Program-made: the position numbers and the translations under genes
Source of the DNA: Verrucomicrobiota bacterium
Lineage (GTDB): Bacteria > Verrucomicrobiota > Verrucomicrobiia > Chthoniobacterales > UBA10450
NCBI GenBank assembly: GCA_003219175.1
Contig: QHPU01000050.1
Span: 32,088 to 96,087 of the forward strand
Direction: 5' to 3'
DNA: 64,000 bases
The notes under the pieces: generated by a model
Told to the model about the DNA's origin: nothing
Database searches by the model: none
Seen by the model: the letters and a program-made list of their open reading frames with translations, nothing else
In this document: piece after piece, positions 53,271-62,168 of the stretch
Numbering within the stretch: position 1 is the first letter of the stretch
Layout of the letters: every line of letters begins with the position of its first letter

Positions 53271-54341
53271 ATGCGTCAGCCAATTTTGACGTTGGGGCTA
53301 ATCCTGGCGACACAACCTCTTCTCGCGCAAGAAGCACTCACTCTCGATTCACCCGCCACGGGACATCCTGGGGCTGTTGACATCGCCACGCCGACTACCG
53401 GCAACGCTTGGATCGACTTGCGGCAAAACGCAAAGCCAGGCGCAGTGCAAAACGTGCCCAAGTGGGTGGAAGCGGTGACGTTCATCCCTGCGGATACGCA
53501 AACGAATCCAGCGGCGTTGAGTGTTTTCCGTATCCGACTCGCCCGGCCGGATCGTCATTCTACCATCTTGTTTTTTCGCATCTTTTTCAATGATCAAACC
53601 AGCGCGCATCCTGAAATCGTGGCGTGGGATGAATCCGGGTCGCAGGTGCTTCGATCCGGTCCGCTCGGCGTCGGGACTGAACTCGATAGTTCCGACGCAG
53701 TCATGATTCCCATGCATGGAGCCACCACGATTGATGTGGAGGCGCCGGGCGATGGCAACGGCGTCCGTGCCGCCTATCTGGAATGGATGACTAGCAGCGA
53801 GTTGGCGCACAGCGCCAGCGTCGGATCGAAAGATGCCGTCCCCCAGCCTTTCGCCACCACGCTTCCGCTGCACGCGCCAATGGAAGATTCGGAGGAATTC
53901 GGCACCGTCACCGCCTCGCTTTCAGCCGATTTAATCCGCATCGGGCCGACGCCGGACCAGAGTGCTGCGTTTGAATTCGGGATCGAATCCCAGCCGCTCC
54001 TTGCGCTTGTTACCTTTGAAATCGCCGGTCCGCGAATGGATTCGCCCCCTGAAGTAATTGCGAACGGTCAAAACATCGGGGCCGCTTCTCTAATCATGCC
54101 GGGTCTGGCGGATCCCGGTTACCGAGGCGAAATGCATCGCATCGTCAGCCAAATGCAATTCCAGTACACGGGCTGGCTTCGAGCCCAGAAGATTGTGCCG
54201 GCAAGCGCCCTACACTCTGGAACGAACAACATCGCGATTGTCAACGGACGAGACGCCTCCGCTGCCGTGATTCGGGCCACCCAAGTTCAGCTGAAGTATC
54301 TTTGGGAGAAGGCTGACTATATTTTGAAACCAGATCACTAG
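53271..54341 (+). CDS. Exported protein in the type II secretion unit, function unknown
   Basis: 356 residues, signal peptide MRQPILTLGLILATQPLLAQ, mature part beta-rich with several short motifs (VEAVTFIPADTQTNPAALSV, GPLGVGTELDSSDAVMIPMHG). It lies 21 bases after gspF and 18 bases before gspG, all on the plus strand, so it is almost surely cotranscribed with them. It is not GspC, GspN or GspS by any motif I know. It may be a lineage-specific secretion component or a dominant substrate. Confidence 0.8.
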   Translation: MRQPILTLGLILATQPLLAQEALTLDSPATGHPGAVDIATPTTGNAWIDLRQNAKPGAVQNVPKWVEAVTFIPADTQTNPAALSVFRIRLARPDRHSTILFFRIFFNDQTSAHPEIVAWDESGSQVLRSGPLGVGTELDSSDAVMIPMHGATTIDVEAPGDGNGVRAAYLEWMTSSELAHSASVGSKDAVPQPFATTLPLHAPMEDSEEFGTVTASLSADLIRIGPTPDQSAAFEFGIESQPLLALVTFEIAGPRMDSPPEVIANGQNIGAASLIMPGLADPGYRGEMHRIVSQMQFQYTGWLRAQKIVPASALHSGTNNIAIVNGRDASAAVIRATQVQLKYLWEKADYILKPDH

Positions 54342-54359
54342 TGCGGTGTCTAAGAGCTG

Positions 54360-54770
54360 ATGCGGAAAAACGAACAAGCCTTCACCCTCCTCGAGATAAT
54401 GCTCGTAGTGACGATCATCGCCCTGCTGTTGGCCGCGGCAATAAAGTTCATGGCACCGAACGTGGATATCGCAAAACGAGTTCGGGTGGTGGGCGATATT
54501 CAGGCAATTAAAACTTCGCTACTCGCCTACCAGGGAATCAATGGATTTTATCCGACGACTGAACAAGGCCTGCAGGCTTTGGTAACGGCGCCATCGACCG
54601 ATCCACGGCCTTCGCGCTGGCAGCAATTCATGGAACAGGTTCCAACCGATCCATGGGGCGACCCATACGTTTACAGATGCCCGGGTCTGAAAGATCCCAC
54701 CAGATACGATTTGTATTCCGCGGGGCCGGATCGGATTCCTGATACCGCCGACGACGACTGGGGAAAATAG
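54360..54770 (+). CDS. gspG: Major pseudopilin GspG
   Basis: 136 residues. Prepilin signal EQA-FTLLEIMLVVTIIALL, with Ala at -1 and Glu at +5, and the GspG signature after the helix: YQGINGFYPTTEQGLQALVTAP, DPWGDPYVYRCPG and a C-terminal Asp-rich Ca-binding-like end (DRIPDTADDDWG). It forms the main pseudopilus filament. It ends 6 bases before the convergent stop of the gene at 54777, so both transcripts meet here with no spacer. Confidence 0.96.
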   Translation: MRKNEQAFTLLEIMLVVTIIALLLAAAIKFMAPNVDIAKRVRVVGDIQAIKTSLLAYQGINGFYPTTEQGLQALVTAPSTDPRPSRWQQFMEQVPTDPWGDPYVYRCPGLKDPTRYDLYSAGPDRIPDTADDDWGK

Positions 54771-54776
54771 CTGCCC

Positions 54777-55436
54777 TTATTCTTCCTCATCGTCCGGAGG
54801 CGGGACGTTCGGTACCGGCACGACTGGGGTTGGGATTGGGGTTGGATTTCGTTGAATCACCCCGCGCTGATGGACCTGGCCGGGCTGGGGAAGAGTAGGC
54901 CTTATCGGTTGCGGATAGGATGGCGGAAGCGACGGTATTGGCGCCGGCTTCTGGTAAGGTTGCGGTGGCACCGGCATGCCTGGCGGGAAAAGCGGCGGCT
55001 GCACTGCGTTGAATTGCGGTTGATTCGAAGTTTGCCCCGCCTGCGAAAGGAGCGCCTGATTGAACGTTAGCGTCGCATATTTGCCGTCCTTTGTGATCGT
55101 AACTTTAGTTTGGCCGATCTGATCCGACCATTGGATATCGCTGACGCCCCATCCGTGTTCGTTCTGTCCTTTGGTTGTCAGATATTCTTTGAAATTCTTG
55201 TCAGTGGCCGAGGCGATCGTGACAAACCCTCCGTCATCGGAACGCGCCGCGTTCGCCACAAAAAGGTCCTTTGCGAAATCGGGAGTGGCCGTCGGAACCG
55301 CGACGGTCGCCACGGCGAATGGTGAACGGTCCAACATCGCCTTGTAATGATTAAAGTCCGGCCGCTTGGGCAACGGATCATCCGCCAACGCCACCACCGG
55401 TATGATACTGATTGCAACTAACAAGCTCGTTTTCAT
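54777..55436 (-). CDS. Exported Pro-rich protein at the end of the gsp operon
   Basis: 219 residues. Signal peptide (LLVAISIIPVVALA), a folded region (about 40-135) with FVANAARSDDGGFVTIASATD and WSDQIGQTKVTITKDGKYATL, and a long Pro/Gln-rich tail ending in DDEEE. The start overlaps the stop of the GspM-like gene by 4 bases. Its position and size, with a small beta domain, suggest a GspC or PilP-type inner-membrane to secretin connector, but it has no transmembrane helix beyond the signal and I could not confirm the fold. Confidence 0.75.
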   Translation of the reverse strand: MKTSLLVAISIIPVVALADDPLPKRPDFNHYKAMLDRSPFAVATVAVPTATPDFAKDLFVANAARSDDGGFVTIASATDKNFKEYLTTKGQNEHGWGVSDIQWSDQIGQTKVTITKDGKYATLTFNQALLSQAGQTSNQPQFNAVQPPLFPPGMPVPPQPYQKPAPIPSLPPSYPQPIRPTLPQPGQVHQRGVIQRNPTPIPTPVVPVPNVPPPDDEEE

Positions 55437-55984
55437 TTTACTGCCGTCGCGGGCGCGTACCAGCGCGCGATCTTGAATTTACCACGCATCTGCGTCGGGT
55501 CACTCGAATCAATCGCAATATTTGCGCTCTCGAAAACCATGAACGCATCAGGGGCCTGCACATCGTAAAGAAAATGAACCAGCGGCGGCCATTGGCTTTT
55601 CGTTTCAATGGACACCGAAACGGATTGATAATTGCCTGTCCCTGCACTAGGGCCAATGGCCGGGTTTTCGATTAGCACATTGTATTTGCCAGCGACCTGT
55701 TTTAGCTGGTCAAGCAAGGCCGATGCGTCGCTCGCCCCATGAAACGCGGGCTGATGTTCGCGCAACCATTTGTCACGGTTCGTCCATAAATTGCTTTCCC
55801 TGAGCAAAGCCGTTTGCTCAGTGTGTTGTCGTTTTCGTTTGCCCACTTCAGCTCGTGAATCTCCAGTCGTGTGGAAGAGCCAGCTCCACAAAAACAAATT
55901 CGCGAGAAAGAACACCACCACCGCGACTAACCCCCCCAGGATGCGCTCACGGCGGTTCATTCGTTGCAAGGTTTGCGCGATCAT
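55433..55984 (-). CDS. gspM: GspM/PilO-like secretion protein
   Basis: 183 residues: short cytosolic N terminus, one membrane helix (GGLVAVVVFFLANLFLWSWL, about 17-36), a coiled-coil stretch and a small ferredoxin-like periplasmic domain (YQSVSVSIETKSQWPPLVHFLYDV). Size and position after gspL fit GspM. It overlaps both neighbours by 4 bases. Sequence similarity in this family is weak, so the call rests mostly on layout. Confidence 0.82.
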   Translation of the reverse strand: MIAQTLQRMNRRERILGGLVAVVVFFLANLFLWSWLFHTTGDSRAEVGKRKRQHTEQTALLRESNLWTNRDKWLREHQPAFHGASDASALLDQLKQVAGKYNVLIENPAIGPSAGTGNYQSVSVSIETKSQWPPLVHFLYDVQAPDAFMVFESANIAIDSSDPTQMRGKFKIARWYAPATAVK

Positions 55985-57204
55985 CGTGGCCGTCCTTCCA
56001 GACGAAATTGCGCGTGGTCGTTTGGCAAAATCCGCGGCGACTGCATGTCGAAGTTGAAATTTTGCAAATCCGGGTGCTTTTTAACATTCTCTGCGAACTG
56101 ATACGCCAGCGCGGCTTTATTGGCCTCGCCCTCAATCGAAATCTGGCGAGCCGATTGATTGTAGGCGGTGATACGCACATCCTGGGACGGCAGGCTATCG
56201 AAAAGGTGCTGCAAGATTTCGATTGGATAAAAATGCGGATCGATAGCGGGCGCCAGCGCTTTCCAATTATTGGACGAGGCTCGGACAAAAACGGTCCGGG
56301 GCTCATCCCGCTTAATCTGAGCGTCCAACAGCCAGATGCGGAATTTCAGATACGCGAGTTGAATAAGAGCGAACCCGACAATTGCGGCGTAGACCATACT
56401 TGCAATCACGAGTCGCTTTTTCCATTGTTCACGCTGGACTTGACGTTCCCGCTCCTCGCGCCACGCCTGCGGAAGAAGGTTCAGCGCAGTCAAAGCGGGC
56501 GGCGTCTCGATCGACATCAATTCCGCCGGCGCGGCCACCGCGCTCTCGACTCTGTCGCGCAGATTAAAGCATTTTTCGTCCACCAGGACGTTTTCGAACG
56601 ACGCGTTAATACCCTGCAATTCTGCCGTCATGGTTAACTGCGGCAACTCCAGCTCGAGCGGCGCGGCTATACCGCCGTCAATCGTCCTCGCGAAACTAAG
56701 CTTCCCATTTTCTGAGATCGCCGAGACGAGCGCACCCGACTCCGGATAGATGAACAACGCGCGTCCTTTCCCGGCATGAGTTGCGATGCGCTGCGCTGCA
56801 TAAACCGTGACCGCGCGCGGAATGACTTTGCGATTTAACAACGGTGCTGCGATTTCTTGCAGCCGCTGGTTCTGCACCGCGATCGCCGAAATGACACATT
56901 CGCCGTTTTCTTGCTCGATGACCTCAAAGTCGCTGGTTACCTCGTCGGCAGAAAATGGGAGTGCTTTCTCCAACTGGATGCGAACCATCTCGCGTAATTC
57001 CGATCCCTCGACGCTCGGCAGCCGCATCCGTTGCGCCAACACCGCCGACACCGGCAGCGCCAGGACGACACTGTCATCCGTACTCAGGGTTTGCGCCGCT
57101 TCTTCCAAAGTAGGAAACGCCCGCACCCGCCAGTTGCCATTCTCGGCGGGACGACTGATCAGATTCCACCCTTCCGCGCCGGGAACGAGAAAAAACTCGC
57201 TCAT
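55981..57204 (-). CDS. gspL: GspL-like protein (PilM-PilN type fusion)
   Basis: About 407 residues from ATG 57204 (MSEFFLVPGAEGW). The N-terminal part (1-255) is an actin-like PilM/GspL cytosolic domain (LREMVRIQLEKALPFSADEV); a membrane helix follows (about 270-292), then a PilN-like periplasmic domain. It links the ATPase GspE to the envelope parts. The ATG overlaps the gspK stop (TAATG), so translation is coupled. A start at 57219 would add five residues and overlap gspK more. Confidence 0.88.
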   Translation of the reverse strand: MSEFFLVPGAEGWNLISRPAENGNWRVRAFPTLEEAAQTLSTDDSVVLALPVSAVLAQRMRLPSVEGSELREMVRIQLEKALPFSADEVTSDFEVIEQENGECVISAIAVQNQRLQEIAAPLLNRKVIPRAVTVYAAQRIATHAGKGRALFIYPESGALVSAISENGKLSFARTIDGGIAAPLELELPQLTMTAELQGINASFENVLVDEKCFNLRDRVESAVAAPAELMSIETPPALTALNLLPQAWREERERQVQREQWKKRLVIASMVYAAIVGFALIQLAYLKFRIWLLDAQIKRDEPRTVFVRASSNNWKALAPAIDPHFYPIEILQHLFDSLPSQDVRITAYNQSARQISIEGEANKAALAYQFAENVKKHPDLQNFNFDMQSPRILPNDHAQFRLEGRPR

Positions 57205-58106
57205 TAGAATTCCTTCCACGTGATCAATTGCGGAGTGGTGCCGGCACGACGGAAGACGAGTTGAATGACCCGAGTAATGTCACTCGACCGGCCCGTGCTA
57301 ACGACTCGTAGGACAGGATCCTTGAGCGAGATGAAAGGGCTAAGCTGTTGAAATTGCTGCGGTGAAAGTCCCAGCGCCACACGAACCTCCTCCATATTTT
57401 TGAAGACAGTATCATCCGCCGTGCCATCCTGGCCATCAGGTCCTGCGCGCAGCTGGAGCAGACGCTCCACCATTTGATCGGTAAAGCCCGGCAGCGCACG
57501 TAAGACGTCCCGCGGCGCCCAGGCCAAATCCACCGGTCCCGTGCTGTTGACGGTAAATTCGTCATCCCACCCCGGGGTGGAAGTAATGGCATCCCAACCT
57601 TTCACCTTTTTCAGCTCGTCAATGCGAACCAACAACGCATTTGCCGGTTGGTAACCTTCGTCGTCTGCTTCCGCTCCATTTAGACGGGGAAGATCATCGG
57701 GATCGACCCAATCGAGCAGACAATCGATCATTCGATCGCGTTCATTCAGTTCGATCCCTTTTATTTCGAGGTAGCGCCGAAGAATTTCGATCCGGGCAGG
57801 GTTTTCTCCGGCCACCAGCCAGTTGATGTTCAGGCGTCCGCCCTCGCCGGTAATGCGCACCCCGTAGGTCTGGCGTGGCCCAAAGCGGCCCTGCAGATTG
57901 GGCGAATTCGGTTTTATCGTTGGAGCCATCGCGACTTCTGCGCCGGATGCTGCCATCGCCTGCGCTTCCAAAATCCGATTTTCGCTTCCGGAAATTTTTA
58001 AACGCGAATCAATGTTCAAAGCCCACGACATCACCAATGCCGCCAGCAAAAACAGCGCCCACAATGCAAGCAATAGCGCAGCACCGCGTAATTTCGAAAG
58101 TCTCAT
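57204..58106 (-). CDS. gspK: Minor pseudopilin GspK
   Basis: 300 residues, the usual large size for GspK. The N-terminal hydrophobic helix (RGAALLLALWALFLLAALVMSW) has the prepilin Gly before the cut site but no Glu at +5, as is normal for GspK. The body has the saposin-like fold features and INWLVAGENPARIEILRRYLE, DRMIDCLLDWVDPDD, LLVRIDELKKVKGWD. It forms the pseudopilus tip with GspI and GspJ. Confidence 0.93.
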   Translation of the reverse strand: MRLSKLRGAALLLALWALFLLAALVMSWALNIDSRLKISGSENRILEAQAMAASGAEVAMAPTIKPNSPNLQGRFGPRQTYGVRITGEGGRLNINWLVAGENPARIEILRRYLEIKGIELNERDRMIDCLLDWVDPDDLPRLNGAEADDEGYQPANALLVRIDELKKVKGWDAITSTPGWDDEFTVNSTGPVDLAWAPRDVLRALPGFTDQMVERLLQLRAGPDGQDGTADDTVFKNMEEVRVALGLSPQQFQQLSPFISLKDPVLRVVSTGRSSDITRVIQLVFRRAGTTPQLITWKEF

Positions 58107-58762
58107 AATGGCATTCGTGCCAGCGGCACCATGATTTCGGTCGGAACTTTCGTGTCTGTCCCACTGATTACCACCTTGACCAAACGCGGCAGCGTCACGG
58201 TATCGGTCCAGCGTTGTACCCAGGCGTTCAAACGCGAATCGAAAAAGCGAATTTGCAAAGTGGCGACGTTATCGATCAAGCGCACCCACGTTTCATGTTC
58301 ATTAGAAACCGCCGTATCATCTTTTGGTTTGCGCAAGAGGCCAAGATCGAGCTGCTGGCTCTTGGTATCATGCCGCCGCAGCCGCAAACTAACTTGATAA
58401 TCGCCATTCGCATAACGGGTCAAAACGCCCGGCCCCGCCGAGCAAAACCAGGTCAGTTCATCGCGGTCATGTCCTTCAATCTTCAACGGTTCGCCGGCGA
58501 GGGCTCCAGTCCCGGGCGGCAAGCTTTGCAAATGCTGGGTCAGCAGCTCGCGCAATCCATCGTAACGCGCCGCTACCGCCTCCGTTTCCGATGACACCCG
58601 GATTGCCGTCACATTCGTTTGTACGAAACGATAAATCACCAGCGCCATCATTCCGAGAATGATCACTGCCAGCATGATCTCGAGCAGGGTAAACGCGCGC
58701 CTTCCGATCAGCGGAAGCAAACGTTGTTGGCGATTTTCAGAGCCGATAAACATAAAACGCAA
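58103..58762 (-). CDS. gspJ: Minor pseudopilin GspJ-like
   Basis: 219 residues. Prepilin signal RRA-FTLLEIMLAVIILGMMAL with Ala at -1 and Glu at +5, after a 22-residue leader. The remainder is beta-rich with FFDSRLNAWVQRWTD, similar to GspJ. ATG 58762 or 58753 may be used; both overlap the gspI end by 17-26 bases, so the two genes are coupled. The assignment to J and not I or H rests on size and order. Confidence 0.85.
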   Translation of the reverse strand: MRFMFIGSENRQQRLLPLIGRRAFTLLEIMLAVIILGMMALVIYRFVQTNVTAIRVSSETEAVAARYDGLRELLTQHLQSLPPGTGALAGEPLKIEGHDRDELTWFCSAGPGVLTRYANGDYQVSLRLRRHDTKSQQLDLGLLRKPKDDTAVSNEHETWVRLIDNVATLQIRFFDSRLNAWVQRWTDTVTLPRLVKVVISGTDTKVPTEIMVPLARMPL

Positions 58763-59186
58763 TTTGTTTCGACTGGTTGCTCCCGCCTCGACTCCAGTTC
58801 GCAGTAAGGGTCACGCGAATAATTCCCGTTAGCTCCGTTCCATCTCTTTCTTTCATTTCCTGCGGAGCGGCCTTTTGCACCAGTTTTACGATACCAAATC
58901 CGGTATCAATTTTGAATTCCTTCGATTTATCCGGCTGTCCCGGCGTAGTTTCGATTTCTATCATCCGATTGGCCAGGATCTCACGCACCCGCGCATCGTC
59001 CGCGCTAAGCGCACTCGCGTTCACGCAATTACCAACTGTCCGTCCCAGTGCAATGATCCCAATCGAAAAAATGAGCACTCCAAGCATCACTTCGGCGAGC
59101 GCAAAAGCCGATCGCTTGAACACACGATTAGTAAACCAGGCGCCGACTCGCCCTTCTCTCCATGTCTTTTTTCTAACGAGGCGCAT
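58737..59186 (-). CDS. gspI: Minor pseudopilin GspI-like
   Basis: 149 residues. Prepilin-type helix FALAEVMLGVLIFSIGIIAL after KRSA, so the residue before the cut is Ala and +5 is Glu. The C-terminal part has IRVTLTANWSRGGSNQSKQI, the usual GspI end. An unusually long 27-residue leader precedes the helix. It overlaps gspH by 14 bases upstream and gspJ by 26 bases downstream. Confidence 0.86.
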   Translation of the reverse strand: MRLVRKKTWREGRVGAWFTNRVFKRSAFALAEVMLGVLIFSIGIIALGRTVGNCVNASALSADDARVREILANRMIEIETTPGQPDKSKEFKIDTGFGIVKLVQKAAPQEMKERDGTELTGIIRVTLTANWSRGGSNQSKQIAFYVYRL

Positions 59187-59646
59187 ACGTTATTAATTGC
59201 CCCAGGCCACTCAAAGCTGAATATTCCGTCGTCCAGCTGCCGTCGTTGCTGGCAAATCGAATGCGGGCCGGCTCGCACACTCCCGATTCCCAAAAAATCC
59301 ATTCCGCCGGCACCTTCTTCATTAGCGCGGCCGGCAATTCGAGAATCCATCGGTCGCGGCGCGTGATCGGGATGGTATCAATCGGTTGATGCTCTTCGGT
59401 CTTCAAAAAGGCTGCCGGTTGCAAACTGATAAAGGTATCATTCCAGACAATTAAATAGGCGCGGTGTTCAGCCAGACTGCGCTCATGCGCCTGCCGCACC
59501 AGGTCATTGAATCGATCAAGGGAGCGATGCAGCCGCTTGTCCGCCAACACCCCATTCAAACTCGGAACTGCGAGCAAGACGAGGAGCAGCAAAATGAAGA
59601 TGGCGATAACAATCTCCACGAGCGTGAAACCGCGCTGATGCCGCAT
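59173..59646 (-). CDS. gspH: Minor pseudopilin GspH-like
   Basis: 157 residues. Short leader MRHQRG, then FTLVEIVIAIFILLLLVLLA with the canonical Gly at -1 and Glu at +5. The body ends in a GspH-like region (IRFASNDGSWTTEYSALSG). It is the first gene of the seven-gene minus-strand secretion unit, so the promoter lies in 59647-59805, the divergent spacer with the FTR1 gene. Confidence 0.9.
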   Translation of the reverse strand: MRHQRGFTLVEIVIAIFILLLLVLLAVPSLNGVLADKRLHRSLDRFNDLVRQAHERSLAEHRAYLIVWNDTFISLQPAAFLKTEEHQPIDTIPITRRDRWILELPAALMKKVPAEWIFWESGVCEPARIRFASNDGSWTTEYSALSGLGQLITYAPR

Positions 59647-59805
59647 TCTGCAATTTTACGACGCGCCGGCCAAATCACAATCTGGCACTGGAACACCAGT
59701 CCCTGGCAAGATGTGCTCCCGTGGGCAAATTCCGCGGACAACGAGCCGCTAAAAAATGGCAACGGAGCGACAGCGCGCCGAAGCTCAATATGTTAGCTTC
59801 ATTGC

Positions 59806-60903
59806 ATGTCTGGCGCGCTTGCACGAGAAGTTTGCCACCACACTGACGTGACAGTCGCCCCGCGCGCTACGCAAGAAAACCGCTCAGCTGGTGGAATGGG
59901 AGTTCGCGTTGGCTTGGCGTTCGCCGCATTGTTTGTTATCGCGATTTTCGTCTGGCAGGGCATCGCTGCCCAAGGCGCGCCCGATCCGCTCCAGGCAAAT
60001 ACCAGTGCCACCGTCGCTTCGCTCGATATCGGTGTCCTTGTTTTCCGCGAGGGACTGGAATGCATTCTCGTCCTCGCTGCCGTCACCGCCAGTATGACCG
60101 GCCCGCGATTTATGTATCGCAGACCGGTGATGTCGGGCGCAGCCATCGCATTTCTCGCCACTCTCGCAACATGGTTCGTCGCCATTCGAATTATGAAGCA
60201 ACTAAGCGAGAACATTCCCGCCCTTCATCTGCAAGCTGCCACCGGATTACTCGCCGTCATCGTCCTGCTTGTGATCATGAACTGGTTCTTTCACAAGATT
60301 TATTGGGGTGGCTGGATTCGCGCGCACAATCGGCGGCGCAAATCGTTGCTCGATCCTGCCACCACAAGTTCGCGGCTGCACTGGGGCTTAATCCTCCTCG
60401 GATTCACTTCGCTCTATCGCGAAGGATTTGAAGTGGTTCTTTTTCTCCAGAGCTATCATCTGCGACTCGGCGGCGATGTGGTCCTCAAAGGAACACTGCT
60501 CGGTCTTATGCTTACCGGCATGGTCGCGTTGCTGACGTTTGTTCTGCAACAGAGATTGCCATATCGCAAAATGTTGATCACGACAGGCATCCTTCTCGGC
60601 GTAGTTCTTTTGGTCATGGTCGGCGAACAAGCGCAGGAAATGCAGCTCGCTAACTGGATTTCGACGACACCGATTCCCTGGCTGGAAAGAACCATTCCAC
60701 CCTGGATGAGTTTATGGTTCGCGATTTTCCCGACTTACGAAACGATGGCCGCCCAATTTCTGGCCGCGCTTCTCGTCATTGGCTCCTATTTCGCCGCGAA
60801 ACGTTTGGGTGCTCTCCCACTTGCCGGTAGTGATTCAGTTGAAGAAGCGAAACGCGTGAGCGTCGCTGCGCCGGTGGTTAAACCGCTCGAGGTTGTGCGG
60901 TAG
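59806..60903 (+). CDS. FTR1 family iron permease
   Basis: 365 residues with seven membrane helices and the duplicated iron-binding REGxE motif: FREGLECIL (about 85) and YREGFEVVLF (about 206). FTR1/EfeU members carry Fe3+ (or Fe2+ after oxidation) across the inner membrane. A 30-residue N-terminal piece before the first helix is unusual and the start may be at an internal ATG or GTG. No EfeO or EfeB follows; instead an outer-membrane protein and a cytochrome c lipoprotein do. Confidence 0.92.
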   Translation: MSGALAREVCHHTDVTVAPRATQENRSAGGMGVRVGLAFAALFVIAIFVWQGIAAQGAPDPLQANTSATVASLDIGVLVFREGLECILVLAAVTASMTGPRFMYRRPVMSGAAIAFLATLATWFVAIRIMKQLSENIPALHLQAATGLLAVIVLLVIMNWFFHKIYWGGWIRAHNRRRKSLLDPATTSSRLHWGLILLGFTSLYREGFEVVLFLQSYHLRLGGDVVLKGTLLGLMLTGMVALLTFVLQQRLPYRKMLITTGILLGVVLLVMVGEQAQEMQLANWISTTPIPWLERTIPPWMSLWFAIFPTYETMAAQFLAALLVIGSYFAAKRLGALPLAGSDSVEEAKRVSVAAPVVKPLEVVR

Positions 60904-60933
60904 ACCATCGCTTTCCGCTATCGCGATCCGGAA

Positions 60934-61665
60934 ATGAAGCGAAATGTTATTCTCTTCCTGCTTCTTCCCCCCTCAATCTGCTTTGCTGGCGCTCGCCATT
61001 TTACTTTTGTTTACGAAGCGCCAACGTCTCCGCCCGATTCAGTTGAAATTGAAAATTGGACAACCACGCGATTTCACGATGGGTTTACCGATGCACAATT
61101 TCGTCATGAGATCGAGATTGGAATCACCGAATATTTCCAAGCCAGCGTTTACCTTGCCAACTGGGATTATACACGCAGCTCTGATAATCGCGGCGCGCAC
61201 TACCAGAGTTCCTCACTCGAACTAATCTACAATCTTGCTAATCCGGTTGCGGATCCGATTGGCATTTCGCTTTATCAGGAGATCAGCGCGGGGCGGCGCC
61301 TTTTTGAATCCGAAACAAAACTAATCGCGCAGAAGAATTTCGGACCGTTCGTTGTGGCTTACAACCTGACATTGGAAGCGGAATGGGAAGAGGAAGGGCT
61401 CCGCGAGCGCAACGGCGAAATCCAGCAAGCCCTTGGCGCGAGTTACGAACTGAGCCCCAAGGTTTCCATTGGAGCCGAAATGTTACACGAGATTCTCTTG
61501 CCGGCCTGGCACGTCTCGGAAGCGGAAAATAACTTCTTCATCGGCCCGAATGTTTCTTATCGCGGCGATCGCTGGTTTGCTACTGTCACCGCGCTGGTAC
61601 AAACGACTCGCACCGAAGGCGAGTCCGATTATCAAGTGCGCCTTATCTGCGGTTTTTCCCTGTGA
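60934..61665 (+). CDS. Outer-membrane-type beta-barrel protein, DUF6662-like
   Basis: 243 residues with a signal peptide (NVILFLLLPPSICFA) and alternating beta strands, ending in an aromatic-hydrophobic strand with a final Leu (LICGFSL). Features such as VEIENWTTTRFHDG and HEIEIGITEYFQASVYLANW recall DUF6662, a family of outer-membrane proteins without known function, a match I make from memory. It lies 30 bases after the FTR1 gene and overlaps the cytochrome gene by 4 bases. A metal or electron path across the outer membrane is conceivable. Confidence 0.8.
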   Translation: MKRNVILFLLLPPSICFAGARHFTFVYEAPTSPPDSVEIENWTTTRFHDGFTDAQFRHEIEIGITEYFQASVYLANWDYTRSSDNRGAHYQSSSLELIYNLANPVADPIGISLYQEISAGRRLFESETKLIAQKNFGPFVVAYNLTLEAEWEEEGLRERNGEIQQALGASYELSPKVSIGAEMLHEILLPAWHVSEAENNFFIGPNVSYRGDRWFATVTALVQTTRTEGESDYQVRLICGFSL

Positions 61666-62009
61666 AGTGCCGGCACGGGTGGTTTGCGATAATCCTGTTG
61701 GCGTTGCTGCCAATCGGGTGCGCCCTCAAGGAATTCGCACCGCCGCCACCCATATCGCCAGCGCTAATCGCCAATGCCCGGCGCGATCGCGCCGATTCAC
61801 AAACTCTGTCGCACGGCCGCAGCCTCTTTGTCTCACGCTGCCTGGAATGTCATACTTTGCCGCCGGTGACGAAACATTCGCCGGATCAATGGCCACATCT
61901 CGTCACTCGGATGTCTGGTCGTGCCAATCTGAACACATCCGAACGAGACGCGATCACAGCCTATTTGCGCGCAGCATCTGTAACAATGGCTGCACCTAGG
62001 CGAGAGTAG
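61662..62009 (+). CDS. Monoheme cytochrome c lipoprotein
   Basis: 115 residues from GTG 61662. The N terminus is a lipoprotein signal ending LLPIGC (lipobox, Cys 20), then a cytochrome c fold with one heme site RCLECHTLP (about 59-67) and a Met ligand candidate in TRMSGRANL. It overlaps the barrel gene by 4 bases. Together with FTR1 and the barrel it suggests a unit in which iron uptake is tied to periplasmic electron transfer. Confidence 0.85.
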   Translation: MKCRHGWFAIILLALLPIGCALKEFAPPPPISPALIANARRDRADSQTLSHGRSLFVSRCLECHTLPPVTKHSPDQWPHLVTRMSGRANLNTSERDAITAYLRAASVTMAAPRRE

Positions 62010-62022
62010 CTCTGTTCTACTC

Positions 62023-62062
62023 TGTTATCCGGAGCGGAGCCAAGTCGAAGGATCTCTAACTG
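62023..62062. repeat. TGTTATCCGGAGCGG element, member of the TGTCAT family
   Basis: TGTTATCCGGAGCGGAGCC followed by AAGTCGAAGGATCTCT, a form commonly seen as TGTCATCCTGAGCGGAGTCG in other genomes. It lies 13 bases after the cytochrome gene. The right half is not a clear inverted copy, so it may be a single arm. Confidence 0.55.
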
Positions 62063-62168
62063 TTTACCGACAGAATCCGTCCCACGCGTCGTAACGGGCC
62101 GATTTCGGTTTATTAACTCCATCGCCTTTGCAGTTGAAGCCAACCCGTAAGTCTGGACGTTACCCGCC

